DNA from: Bog-793 sp050014835
GTDB lineage: Bacteria; Actinomycetota; Acidimicrobiia; Acidimicrobiales; Bog-793
Assembly (NCBI GenBank): GCA_050014835.1
Contig: JBEKCO010000001.1
Coordinates: forward strand, 1 to 64,000
Reading direction: 5' to 3'
DNA: 64,000 bases
Shown: piece by piece, positions 28,518 to 36,979 of the stretch
How positions within the stretch are numbered: position 1 is the stretch's first letter
Layout: each line of letters opens with the position of its first letter
The notes under the pieces: model-generated
Databases searched by the model: none
The model's input: the letters and a program-made list of their open reading frames with translations, nothing else
What the model was told of the DNA's origin: nothing
Made by a program: the position numbers and the translations under genes

Positions 28518-30259
28518 GTGATCACCGCGACGACGTCGCCGAAGCCGACCGTGTCACCGGGGTGGACCCGGACCTCCTGCACCGTGCCGGCGATCGAGGC
28601 CCGGATCGGATTCTCCATCTTCATTGCCTCCAGGATGCAAAGGACGTCATCGGCGGCGACCTCGTCACCTTCGGCGACGAGAACCTGCGCGACGGTGCCC
28701 TGCATCGGGACGGTGACCGTCCCGTCCGACGAGGCGGTCGCGCCGCGCCCGTGGCGCCGCCTCGTCGCCGCGGCGCGCGCCGAGCCCGGGCCGGGGACGA
28801 AGAGTCGTACCGAGTAGAGGCGGCCGTCGACCTCGGCATCGACGGTCCGCAGGACGCGGCCTTCCTCGTTGGCGGTGCCGTCCGGGACGGGGACCGGCGG
28901 GAGCGAGGAGAAATCGACCCGGTCCTCGACGAACCGGGTCGAGTGCCGGGCCGCGATGAAGTCCTCGTGGGTGAGGATGGCGCGCAGCGCCGGGATCGTC
29001 GTCGCGACGCCCTCGATGACCGTCTCGTCGAGGGCGCGGATCATCCGCCAGCGGGCCTCTTCGCGGTCGGCTCCCCAGACGACGAGCTTGGCGACGAGGT
29101 TGTCGAACTCCGGGCCGACGATGTCGCCTTGCTCGTAGCCGGTGTCGGTCCGCACGCCGAAGCCGTCGGCGAAGCGAAAGCGCGTGATCCGTCCCGGGCT
29201 CGGGAAGAAGCGACCGCCCGACGGATCCTCGGCGTTGATGCGGCATTCGATCGCGTGGCCGCGCCGGACGATCTCGTCCTGGGAGAAGCCGAGCGGCTCG
29301 CCGGCCGCGACGCGCAGCTGCAACGCGACGAGATCGACGCCGGTGACCATCTCGGTGATCGGATGTTCGACCTGGAGGCGGGTGTTCATCTCGAGGAAGT
29401 AGAAACTGCCCTCTTCGTAGAGGAACTCGACGGTTCCCGCACCTTCGTAGCCGCAGGCGGTGGCGACGCGGACCGCCGCGTCACCCATCGCGGTGCGCAC
29501 CTCGCCGGAGATCCCCGGCGCCGGGGTCTCCTCGACGAGTTTCTGGTGGCGCCGCTGGCTCGAACAGTCCCGTTCGCCGAACCAGACCGTGTTGCCGAAG
29601 CGGTCCGAAACGATCTGCATCTCGACATGACGCGATGCCGCGAGGTAGCGCTCGAGGTAGACGTCGGCGCGGCCGAAAAACGACTCCGCCTCCCTCCGGG
29701 CCCCGGCGAGCGCCTGGTCCACGTCGCCGGGCCCCGCGACGATCTTCATGCCGCGCCCGCCGCCGCCGTAGGCGGCCTTGATCGCCACGGGGAAGCCGTA
29801 TTCGGCGCCGAACGCGAGCACCTCTGCGGACGAAGTGACCGCTTCGTTGTGTCCGGGCACGCCGGCGACCCCGACGCGGTCGGCCGCGGACCGTGCCGTC
29901 AGCTTGGAACCCATTGTTTCGATGGCCACGGGGGAGGGCCCGATGAACGTCGCGCCGGCGTCGGCGACCGCCTGGGCGAATGGCGCGTTCTCCGCGAGGA
30001 ACCCGTAACCGGGGTGGACGGCCTCGGCGCCCGAACGGCGGAGGACCTCGACGAGCCTTCCGATGCTGAGATACGTCTCGCCCGGCCCGCCGGGGCCCAG
30101 CGAGTAGGCCTCGTCGGCGAACCGCACGTGGAGGGCGTCCCGATCGGCCTCGGAGTAGACGGCTGCCGTCGTGACGCCGAGCTCCCGGCAGGTACGCGCG
30201 ACGCGCACCGCGATCTCACCCCGGTTCGCGATTAGGACCTTGTCGAACACGCGTTCCAC
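28514..30259 (-). CDS. accA3: Acyl-CoA carboxylase alpha subunit: biotin carboxylase + biotin carrier
   Basis: 581 residues. Biotin carboxylase domain about 1-450: VLIANRGEIAVRVARTCRELG, HPGYGFLAEN, ATP-grasp loop KAAYGGGGRGMK, EMNTRLQVEHPITE; then a linker and a C-terminal biotinyl domain with EAMKM, lysine K547 being the biotin acceptor. Carboxylates biotin with ATP and bicarbonate and needs a separate carboxyltransferase (beta) subunit, which is not in the window. The layout (BC+BCCP) matches actinobacterial AccA/PccA proteins; the gene symbol is by analogy. GTG start. Divergent from birA, which would biotinylate K547. Confidence 0.9.
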   Translation of the reverse strand: MERVFDKVLIANRGEIAVRVARTCRELGVTTAAVYSEADRDALHVRFADEAYSLGPGGPGETYLSIGRLVEVLRRSGAEAVHPGYGFLAENAPFAQAVADAGATFIGPSPVAIETMGSKLTARSAADRVGVAGVPGHNEAVTSSAEVLAFGAEYGFPVAIKAAYGGGGRGMKIVAGPGDVDQALAGARREAESFFGRADVYLERYLAASRHVEMQIVSDRFGNTVWFGERDCSSQRRHQKLVEETPAPGISGEVRTAMGDAAVRVATACGYEGAGTVEFLYEEGSFYFLEMNTRLQVEHPITEMVTGVDLVALQLRVAAGEPLGFSQDEIVRRGHAIECRINAEDPSGGRFFPSPGRITRFRFADGFGVRTDTGYEQGDIVGPEFDNLVAKLVVWGADREEARWRMIRALDETVIEGVATTIPALRAILTHEDFIAARHSTRFVEDRVDFSSLPPVPVPDGTANEEGRVLRTVDAEVDGRLYSVRLFVPGPGSARAAATRRRHGRGATASSDGTVTVPMQGTVAQVLVAEGDEVAADDVLCILEAMKMENPIRASIAGTVQEVRVHPGDTVGFGDVVAVIT

Positions 30260-30369
30260 TCCGTGCGTATCGTTCAGCTGTGCGGAGGCGTCGGTCCCCT
30301 CGAGGGGTTGGCAGCCCCCGCTTCCGTCCAGGCGAGCAGGCTAGTTCGGGATCGCCGGATTTCACGAAC

Positions 30370-31140
30370 GTGGTGCGGCTCGACACCGTCGACTCGACGA
30401 ATCGTTACGCGGCCGATGCCGCGCGCCGCGGCGCACCCGACGGGCTCGTCGTCGTCGCCGAGGAGCAGACGGCCGGACGCGGACGGCTCGGACGGACCTG
30501 GGTCGCCCCGCGGGGGGAGGCGCTCCTTTGCTCGGTCGTCCTCCGCCCGGGCCTCGGCGTGGAGGACCTCCACCTCGTGCCGACCGCCGTCGCGCTCGCC
30601 GCGGCCGACGCGGCGGCGCAGACGAGCGGGGCGCTGATCACGCTGAAGTGGCCGAACGACCTTGTGGCGGGGGACGCCAAGGTGGGGGGCGTCCTCGCCG
30701 AAGTCGTCGCCCCCGACGACCGCACCGGTCAGGCGCCCTCCGCTCTCGTCGTCGGTGTCGGGATGAACCTCGAGGCGGGGGGCGTGGCCGCCCTGCTCGG
30801 AGGGGAGGCCGTCGGACGCGTCACGGGGCTTTCCGAGCTCGCGGGACGTCCTGTCGCCCGCGACGAGGTGTTTGAGGCGATGCTCAGGTCGTTGCGACGC
30901 CGGTGGGGCGCGAACCGGTCGCCCGACCGGACGACGATGGATGAATACCGCGCCCGGTGCAGCACCCTGGGCAGGCGGGTGCGCGCCGACACGGTGAGGG
31001 GGTCGATCTCCGGTCTCGCGCGCCAGATCGATGACGCCGGTCGGCTCGTCGTCGAACTCGGCGACGTCGAGCTCGCCCTCGACGCAGCCGACATCATCCA
31101 CCTGAGGGACGATCCGCCCGACGCAGGCAGCGCGAGCTGA
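30370..31140 (+). CDS. birA: Biotin-[acetyl-CoA-carboxylase] ligase
   Basis: Class-I biotin protein ligase without an N-terminal DNA-binding domain. Motifs: TVDSTNRYA, EQTAGRGRLGRTW (biotinyl-AMP loop), LKWPNDLV and VVGVGMNLE, and a C-terminal SH3-like domain (about 210-255). Attaches biotin to the carrier lysine of the divergently encoded carboxylase. Start chosen at GTG 30370, giving 256 residues; GTG 30280 would add 30 basic residues, but leaves only 20 bases to the opposite start, so promoters would not fit. No good ribosome site supports either, so the N-terminus is uncertain. Confidence 0.85.
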   Translation: MVRLDTVDSTNRYAADAARRGAPDGLVVVAEEQTAGRGRLGRTWVAPRGEALLCSVVLRPGLGVEDLHLVPTAVALAAADAAAQTSGALITLKWPNDLVAGDAKVGGVLAEVVAPDDRTGQAPSALVVGVGMNLEAGGVAALLGGEAVGRVTGLSELAGRPVARDEVFEAMLRSLRRRWGANRSPDRTTMDEYRARCSTLGRRVRADTVRGSISGLARQIDDAGRLVVELGDVELALDAADIIHLRDDPPDAGSAS

Positions 31141-31273
31141 GCGCCACGCGGATCGCGCGGGATTGGGGGTTGGACCGCTGAACCGGCCGTGATCGTCGTA
31201 CGCGTCCGGTCGAAACGGGCCCCAGCGGGACGTGGAATCCGTCGGGGCGGCACGGTCGCTACCCTTGCGGTCC

Positions 31274-32326
31274 ATGCGACTGCTCGTCACCGGCGGTGCG
31301 GGCTTCATCGGCTCGAATTTCGTGCGCTACTGGGTGGGGGAGCACCCCGAGGACTCCGTGGTCGTCCTCGACGCCTTGACCTACGCGGGGAACCGGTCGA
31401 GCCTGGAACCGCTCGAGGAGACGGCGGGCGTCGGCTTCGTGCACGGCGACATCGCGGACCAGAACCTCGTCGAGGGCGTGCTGCGTACCGAGCGGATCAC
31501 GACGATCGTGAATTTCGCGGCCGAATCCCACAACAGCCTGGCGGTTCTCGACCCGGCCCGGTTCTTCCGGACGAACGTGCTGGGCACCCAGGCACTCTGC
31601 GACGCCGCCCGCCGCGTCGGCGTCGAACGGTTCCATCACATCTCGACCTGCGAGGTCTACGGGGATCTCGCCCTCGACAGCGACGAGTCGTTCACGGAGG
31701 AATCGCCCTATCGACCGAGGACCCCGTACAACGCCTCGAAGGCGGGTTCGGACCATGTGGTGCGCTGCTACGGCGAGACCTTCGGCCTGCCGGTCACGAT
31801 CTCGAATTGCTGCAACAACTACGGGCCCTACCAGTTCCCCGAGAAGGTGATCCCGCTGTTCGCGACGCGGGCCCTCGGCGGCGAGCCGCTGCCCCTCTAC
31901 GCCTCGGTGCTGAACCGGCGCGAATGGCTGCATGTCGACGATCACTGCCGGGCGGTCGACGCCGTATTGCGGCGCGGCAAACCCGGTGAGACCTACAACG
32001 TCGGCTCGGGCTTCGAGGCCTCGATCGAGGAGGTCGCCGACGGCGTGCTCGCCGCGGCGGGAGCGCCGGCCTCCCTGAAGACGATCGTTCCGGACCGCCC
32101 CGGTCACGACCGGCGGTACCTGCTCGACTCGTCGAAGATCCGTGCCAAGCTCGGATGGTCGGCCACCGTCGATTTCGCCTCGGGGCTCGCCGCGACGGTC
32201 GCGTGGTACCGGGCGAACGAGGAGTGGTGGCGGCCGCTCATCGGCCGTTCCCCGGTCGTCGAAGGATCCTGGGAGGCGGCGCCCCTCGCCTCGGACGCGC
32301 CCGCCACCCCCCCGGAGAGGCGCTAG
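31274..32326 (+). CDS. rmlB: dTDP-glucose 4,6-dehydratase
   Basis: 350-residue extended SDR. NAD-binding TGGAGFIGSN begins at residue 6, the active site has STCEVYGD and the YxxxK pair in PYNASKAG, followed by NNYGPYQFPEKVIPLF, typical of RmlB. Converts dTDP-glucose to dTDP-4-keto-6-deoxyglucose, the second step to dTDP-L-rhamnose. ATG at 31274 chosen as the first residue of the Rossmann strand; the open frame upstream is not conserved. Begins the envelope-glycan island; rmlD follows nine bases later. rmlA and rmlC are not in the window, although the NDP-sugar pyrophosphorylase at 34.9 kb is of the same superfamily as RmlA. Confidence 0.93.
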   Translation: MRLLVTGGAGFIGSNFVRYWVGEHPEDSVVVLDALTYAGNRSSLEPLEETAGVGFVHGDIADQNLVEGVLRTERITTIVNFAAESHNSLAVLDPARFFRTNVLGTQALCDAARRVGVERFHHISTCEVYGDLALDSDESFTEESPYRPRTPYNASKAGSDHVVRCYGETFGLPVTISNCCNNYGPYQFPEKVIPLFATRALGGEPLPLYASVLNRREWLHVDDHCRAVDAVLRRGKPGETYNVGSGFEASIEEVADGVLAAAGAPASLKTIVPDRPGHDRRYLLDSSKIRAKLGWSATVDFASGLAATVAWYRANEEWWRPLIGRSPVVEGSWEAAPLASDAPATPPERR

Positions 32327-32334
32327 GGCCCGCG

Positions 32335-33204
32335 ATGCGCGTCCTCGTCACCGGTGCCCGGGGTCAGCTCGGGACCGAGGTCGTCGCCGAGCTGGAACGC
32401 CGCTCGGCGGAACGGACGAAGAGCCGTGGCTTCGAGGTCGTCGCCTCTGACCTGCCTGAACTCGACGTCACCGACCGTGATGCCGTCATGTCCTCGATCG
32501 TCGGCCACGCGCCGGCGCTCGTCATCCACCTCGCCGCCTACACCGCGGTCGACGCCTGCGAGACCGAACGCGACCTCGCCTGGTCGGTGAACGCCCTCGG
32601 GACGCGGCACGTCGTCGAGGCGGCGCGTCTCGTCGGCGCGCACGTGACGTACGTGTCGACGGACTATGTGTTCGACGGGACGCTCGATCGCCCGTACACG
32701 GAGTGGGACGAGCCGAATCCCCTCTCGCTCTACGGGCGGTCGAAACTCGCGGGCGAGCGTGAACTCCCCCCGGACGGGCTCGTCGTGCGCACCTCGTGGC
32801 TCGTCGGCCGGCACGGCTCGAACATGGTGAAGACGGTCCTCAGGCTGATGAACTCCGACGCCCCCTTGCGGTTCGTCGCCGACCAGCGGGGGAGCCCCAC
32901 CGTCGCGCACGATCTGGCGCGCATGCTCGTATCGCTCTGCCTTGAGAGGCGCAGCGGGCTGTTCCACGTGACGAACCAGGGGACGACCTCGTGGTTCGGC
33001 TTTGCCTGTGCCGTGGTCGAGGCGGCGGGCGGGGACTCGTCGCGGGTCGAGCCGATCGCGACGGGCGACCTCGTCCCGCCGCGGGCCGCGCCGCGCCCGC
33101 AGAACTCCGTGCTCGACAACGCGGCCCTGCGGCTTTCGGGGATGGCGCTGCTGCCCGACTGGCGGGCGTCGGTCGGCGCGCTCGTCGCGGAGCTCACGGG
33201 TTGA
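32335..33204 (+). CDS. rmlD: dTDP-4-dehydrorhamnose reductase
   Basis: 289-residue SDR that makes dTDP-L-rhamnose with NAD(P)H. It starts MRVLVTGARGQLGTEV, has HLAAYTAVDACE, YVSTDYVFDGT and the catalytic YxxxK in LYGRSKLAGE, plus RTSWLVGRHGSN, all RmlD hallmarks. ATG fixed by the start of the conserved strand; it lies eight bases after the rmlB stop with GGAGAGG ahead. Next gene, 25 bases on, is a WbbL-like rhamnosyltransferase candidate, mirroring the rmlD-wbbL order of mycobacteria. Confidence 0.93.
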   Translation: MRVLVTGARGQLGTEVVAELERRSAERTKSRGFEVVASDLPELDVTDRDAVMSSIVGHAPALVIHLAAYTAVDACETERDLAWSVNALGTRHVVEAARLVGAHVTYVSTDYVFDGTLDRPYTEWDEPNPLSLYGRSKLAGERELPPDGLVVRTSWLVGRHGSNMVKTVLRLMNSDAPLRFVADQRGSPTVAHDLARMLVSLCLERRSGLFHVTNQGTTSWFGFACAVVEAAGGDSSRVEPIATGDLVPPRAAPRPQNSVLDNAALRLSGMALLPDWRASVGALVAELTG

Positions 33205-33229
33205 GGGCCACCCCGGTGCCCGCCTCGTC

Positions 33230-34132
33230 GTGAGCGGACCGGTGGGTCTGGCCAGCCGCACCGGCGCCGTGGTCGTGAACTACAACAGCGGAGCCGCGCT
33301 CGCGGCCTGTGTGGCGAGCCTGCGGTCCGCCGGAGTCCCGGAGATCGTCGTCGTCGACAACGGTTCGGTCGACGGGTCGCTCGCGGCGCTCGCGGCGGAC
33401 GGCGTGCGGATCGAACGGGCCGACCGGAACCTCGGTTACGGGAAGGCCGTGAACCGGGGCGTGCCGGTCCTTACTGCCGAGTTCGTCCTCATCGTCAACC
33501 CCGACGTCGTCGTCGAGCCGGACGCCGCCGACACGCTCGCGACGAGACTCGCCGCCGAGCCCGACGTCGCCGTCGTCGGACCGTTGATCCGGGAGCCGAG
33601 CGGCGCGGCATACCCGTCGGCGCGATCGTTCCCGAGCGTCGGAGTGGGAGCGGGGCACGCCCTCGTCGGGTTGTTCTGGCCGAACAACGGTTGGACGAAG
33701 AGGTACCGGGAGGGCCGGCCGTCAGGCCCCGACGCCGAGCAGGGTACCCGGGAGGCGGACTGGGTCTCGGGCGCCTGCTGCCTCGTTCGTCGGGAGGCGT
33801 TCGAATCCGTCGGCGGCTTCGACGAGGGCTACTTCATGTACGTCGAGGACCTCGACCTGTGCTGGCGGCTGCGGCGTGCCGGGTGGCGGGTGCTCTACGA
33901 GCCTTCGGCGGTCGCCGTCCACCAGCAAGGGCTGTCGACGGCGGCCCACCCCTACCGCATGCTCGCCGCGCACCACCGCTCGGCCCTGCGCTTCGCGCGC
34001 AAGTCGTTGGTCGGGGCACGCTCGGTGCTCCTCGTTCCCGTGGCCGCGGGGCTTGCCGTGCGGCTGGGTCTCGCCAGCGCGCGGCAATTGCTGTCGGGCC
34101 GACGGGGTCGCCGCACGTCGGGGCTTGACTAA
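33230..34132 (+). CDS. wbbL: GT2 glycosyltransferase, WbbL (rhamnosyltransferase)-like
   Basis: 300-residue GT-A fold enzyme. AVVVNYNSG at the N-terminus, VDNGSVDGS, the metal-binding NPDVVVEPDA, and EDLDLCWRLRRAGW with SGACCLVRREAFESVGGFDEGYF are the classic rhamnosyltransferase/GT2 motifs. Adjacent rmlB-rmlD and synteny with mycobacterial rmlD-wbbL1 suggest it moves rhamnose from dTDP-rhamnose to a polyprenyl-linked acceptor in wall linker or surface glycan assembly. No transmembrane span except a weak hydrophobic C-terminal stretch. GTG start at 33230 is the first sensible one; no strong ribosome site. Confidence 0.83.
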   Translation: MSGPVGLASRTGAVVVNYNSGAALAACVASLRSAGVPEIVVVDNGSVDGSLAALAADGVRIERADRNLGYGKAVNRGVPVLTAEFVLIVNPDVVVEPDAADTLATRLAAEPDVAVVGPLIREPSGAAYPSARSFPSVGVGAGHALVGLFWPNNGWTKRYREGRPSGPDAEQGTREADWVSGACCLVRREAFESVGGFDEGYFMYVEDLDLCWRLRRAGWRVLYEPSAVAVHQQGLSTAAHPYRMLAAHHRSALRFARKSLVGARSVLLVPVAAGLAVRLGLASARQLLSGRRGRRTSGLD

Positions 34133-34144
34133 GCTCGGCGCGCC

Positions 34145-34891
34145 ATGGCACGAGGATCCTTTGGGCGAACCGTCGCGCGCGCCGCCTCGAGCGGCGGCAG
34201 CAAGAGCTACCGGGCCCGGCGGCCCTTGGCGTGGTACTTGCTCATGTTCGCCATCGTCGTCGCCGGGTGCGTTCTCATCGTGTTCAGCCGGAACGAGGCG
34301 CTGCACCCGGTCACGACGATCGGGCCGACGGCGGGTGACAACTGGAACGCTGCGCTTGCCGTCGACATCTGCGGCACGATCGAGCCGAAACTGCCGGCGA
34401 GCACGAACTTCGGCTCGACCGGGTTGCGCACCTACGGCGACGGGCTGATCAACGCCGCGCCGGGCTCCGTCTCGACCGGGGCGGCCGACTACGAGGGCAA
34501 GAAGGCCACGCTCGGACTGTTCGCCGACAAGTACTCGGGCTTCAAGCTGACCTCGACAGAGCTGCACTACCCGGGCAAGGGCCAGCGGACCTGGAAGAAC
34601 GGCGACACCTGCACCGGGCCGGAGAAGGGCAAGGGGCAGCTCGTCGCCGCGGTGTGGGCTTCGCCGGTTTCCACCACGGGCAAGACCGTCACCAACCCGA
34701 CGAAGATCCACATCACGAACGGCGAGATGATCACGCTCGCGTTCATCCCGGCGGGCGACTCGATCCCACCGCCGTCCGCCACGACGAGGTCGACCCTCGA
34801 GCTAGCGCTCACCGGGAAGTCGGGATCGTCAACCACGACGTCGACCACCACAACTTCGACCACCACGACGACGCAGCCCGCGAAGAAGTAA
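34145..34891 (+). CDS. Membrane-anchored secreted protein with Thr/Ser-rich tail, unknown function
   Basis: 248 residues, not recognised. A basic N-terminus (about 30 residues) leads into one hydrophobic helix (AWYLLMFAIVVAGCVLIVF), followed by an exported domain with two cysteines (VDICGT and GDTCTG, about 72 residues apart, possibly a disulfide), motifs WNAALAVDICG and GLINAAP, and a low-complexity C-terminal tail of Ser/Thr triplets. Likely a type II membrane protein facing the outside. Sits between the WbbL-like enzyme and the NDP-sugar pyrophosphorylase, 12 bases after the former, so expected to act on the same envelope glycan. Confidence 0.7.
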   Translation: MARGSFGRTVARAASSGGSKSYRARRPLAWYLLMFAIVVAGCVLIVFSRNEALHPVTTIGPTAGDNWNAALAVDICGTIEPKLPASTNFGSTGLRTYGDGLINAAPGSVSTGAADYEGKKATLGLFADKYSGFKLTSTELHYPGKGQRTWKNGDTCTGPEKGKGQLVAAVWASPVSTTGKTVTNPTKIHITNGEMITLAFIPAGDSIPPPSATTRSTLELALTGKSGSSTTTSTTTTSTTTTTQPAKK

Positions 34892-34928
34892 GTAGTCGTG
34901 ATCGGGGATACGACAGGGAGCAGCTGAC

Positions 34929-36008
34929 GTGCAGGGAATCGTGCTCGTCGGTGGGGAGGGGACGAGGCTGCGTCCCCTCACCTACGACATGCCGAAACCG
35001 ATGCTGCCGATCGTCGAGCGCCCGATCATCGCCCGGATCGTCGAGTGGCTCGGCTTGCACGGCGTGACGAGGGTCGCGCTCGCACTCGGTTACCAGCCGG
35101 AGCCGTTCCTGGAAGCCTTCCCCGGGGAGACCTGGGCCGGCGTGGAGCTGTGCTACGCGGTCGAACCGCATCCGCTCGACACGGCGGGAGCGGTGCTTTT
35201 CGCCGCGGAGACCGCGGAGATGCTCGACGAGCCGGTTCTCGTCTTCAACGGCGACATCCTCACCGATCTCGACCTCGGTGAGCTCGTCCGCCTGCACCGG
35301 GCGCGCCAGGCCGCGATCACGATCGCGCTGACCCCCGTGGAGGACCCGTCGCCCTACGGCGTCGCGGCGCTCGACGAGACGGGGCGGGTGCTCAGCTTCG
35401 TCGAGAAGCCGCCGCGGGACGAGGCGCCGTCGAATCTCATTAACGCCGGGAGCTACATATTCGAACCCCGAGTGCTCGCCGCGATCGCACACGGCCGCAC
35501 GGTGTCGGTCGAGCGCGAGATCCTGCCGCTCTTCGTCGGGCGGGGCGAGGTCTACTCCTACGCCTCCGATGCCTACTGGATCGATACGGGGACGCCGGAA
35601 AGGTACGTGCAAGCACAGCTTGACGTCCTGCGCGGCCTGCGCCCGAACGTCATCCTGCCCGACAACGAGCGGCGCGGGCCGAACGTGTTTGTCGCACCGG
35701 GTGCGATGCTCGACGGCGAGGTGCTGGGGTGTGCGTTCCTCGCCGCGGGTGCGGTCGTCGAATCCGGGGCGCTCGTCGAGGACGCCGTTCTCGGAGCGTC
35801 GGCGCGGGTGTCGTCGGGGGCAACGGTGCGCGGCTCGGTGGTTTTGTCGGGCGCGCACATCGCCGGCAAGGCCGTGGTCGAGGATTCGATCGTCGGTCCC
35901 GGGGCGGTGATCGGCCAAGGCGCGCAACTCTCCGCGTCGACGGTGATCGGCGCGGGATGCGTCGTCGACGACGACGACGTGCTCATCGGCGCGCGTCGCC
36001 CCGACTGA
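34929..36008 (+). CDS. manC: NDP-sugar pyrophosphorylase, mannose-1-phosphate guanylyltransferase-like
   Basis: 359-residue nucleotidyltransferase. VLVGGEGTRLRPLTYDMPKPM is the phosphate-binding signature, FNGDILTDLDL the metal site, FVEKP and INAGSYIF follow, and from about residue 250 a left-handed beta-helix (imperfect hexapeptides VFVAPGA, VVESGAL, VVEDSIV) forms the C-terminus. This is the layout of mycobacterial Rv3264c-type enzymes that make GDP-mannose; specificity towards glucose-1-phosphate is possible too. GTG start with GGGAGC ahead. Followed eight bases later by an epimerase, then the cofD/cofE pair. Confidence 0.85.
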   Translation: MQGIVLVGGEGTRLRPLTYDMPKPMLPIVERPIIARIVEWLGLHGVTRVALALGYQPEPFLEAFPGETWAGVELCYAVEPHPLDTAGAVLFAAETAEMLDEPVLVFNGDILTDLDLGELVRLHRARQAAITIALTPVEDPSPYGVAALDETGRVLSFVEKPPRDEAPSNLINAGSYIFEPRVLAAIAHGRTVSVEREILPLFVGRGEVYSYASDAYWIDTGTPERYVQAQLDVLRGLRPNVILPDNERRGPNVFVAPGAMLDGEVLGCAFLAAGAVVESGALVEDAVLGASARVSSGATVRGSVVLSGAHIAGKAVVEDSIVGPGAVIGQGAQLSASTVIGAGCVVDDDDVLIGARRPD

Positions 36009-36016
36009 CTCCGCTC

Positions 36017-36979
36017 GTGCGCGCGTTCGTCACCGGCGGGGCGGGGTTCATCGGTTCGAACCTCGTCGACCGTCTCCTCGCCGAGGGTCATGCCGTCGAC
36101 GTCATCGACGACCTGTCGACCGGCTCGCTCGCCAACCTGTCGCAGGCCCGCGCCTCGGGTGGCGCGTTCCGATTCCACCAGATCGACGTGACTGACGACG
36201 CCGTCGGCGCGCTGATCGGACGTCGGCGGCCCGAGATCGTCTTCCACCTTGCCGGCCAGCCGAGCGTCGCCGCGTCGGTGCGCGACCCCGGTCGCGACGC
36301 CGCGGTGAACGTCGTCGGGTCCGTCCGGGTCCTTGACGGGGCGCGGCGCGCCGACGTGCGCAAGATCGTGTACGCCGCGAGCGGGGGCACCCTGTACGGC
36401 GAGGTCGAGCCGCGTGAGCTCCCGATCGACGAGACCCATCCGTTCCGGCCGATCTCGCCCTACGGGATCTCGAAGAAGGTCGCGATCGACTACTTCGCCG
36501 CGTTCCGTGACCGCTACGGGTTGGAGTTCACCGCGCTCGCGCTCGCCAACGTCTACGGGCCGCGCCAGGATGCCCATGGCGAGGCCGGCGTCGTCGCCCG
36601 TTTCGCCGCCGACCTCGTCGCCGGCCGGGCGGCGACGATCGACGGCGACGGCCAACAGACACGCGACTTCGTCTTCGTCGACGACGTCGTCGACGCCTTC
36701 AGCCGCGCGATCGAGCGTGGTGGTGGGCTGGTTCTCAACGTCGGCACGGGGGTCCAGACCTCCATCGTGCAGCTCTACGCGACGATGGCGTCGCAGGCGG
36801 GGTCGGAGCTGGCACCGGCCCGCGGGCCGGCTCGTCCCGGCGACCTGCGGGCGAACGCGCTCGACCCGGCCCGGGCCAAGCTCCACCTCGGCTGGGTGCC
36901 GTGGACCTCACTCGAGGAGGGCGTCGCGGCCACCCTCGCCTCTGTCGCCCGCCAGGTGGGCGGCCGTCCCCGGCGATGA
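36017..36979 (+). CDS. galE: NAD-dependent UDP-glucose 4-epimerase-like SDR
   Basis: 320-residue extended SDR: VTGGAGFIGSN at the start, YAASGGTLYGE, catalytic Y-x3-K in SPYGISKKVAID, and NVYGPRQD. It resembles GalE and other 4-epimerases that interconvert UDP-sugars (glucose/galactose, or GlcNAc/GalNAc forms). GTG at 36017 begins the Rossmann strand (VRAFVTGG). The stop TGA overlaps the cofD ATG (ATGA), so a nucleotide-sugar enzyme is translationally coupled to F420 synthesis genes. Donor specificity is unknown. Confidence 0.82.
   Translation: MRAFVTGGAGFIGSNLVDRLLAEGHAVDVIDDLSTGSLANLSQARASGGAFRFHQIDVTDDAVGALIGRRRPEIVFHLAGQPSVAASVRDPGRDAAVNVVGSVRVLDGARRADVRKIVYAASGGTLYGEVEPRELPIDETHPFRPISPYGISKKVAIDYFAAFRDRYGLEFTALALANVYGPRQDAHGEAGVVARFAADLVAGRAATIDGDGQQTRDFVFVDDVVDAFSRAIERGGGLVLNVGTGVQTSIVQLYATMASQAGSELAPARGPARPGDLRANALDPARAKLHLGWVPWTSLEEGVAATLASVARQVGGRPRR

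Noticed and set aside
34145..34891. Ser/Thr tail as a repeat-expansion element
   Set aside because: Short low-complexity linker within a coding gene, common in exported proteins.
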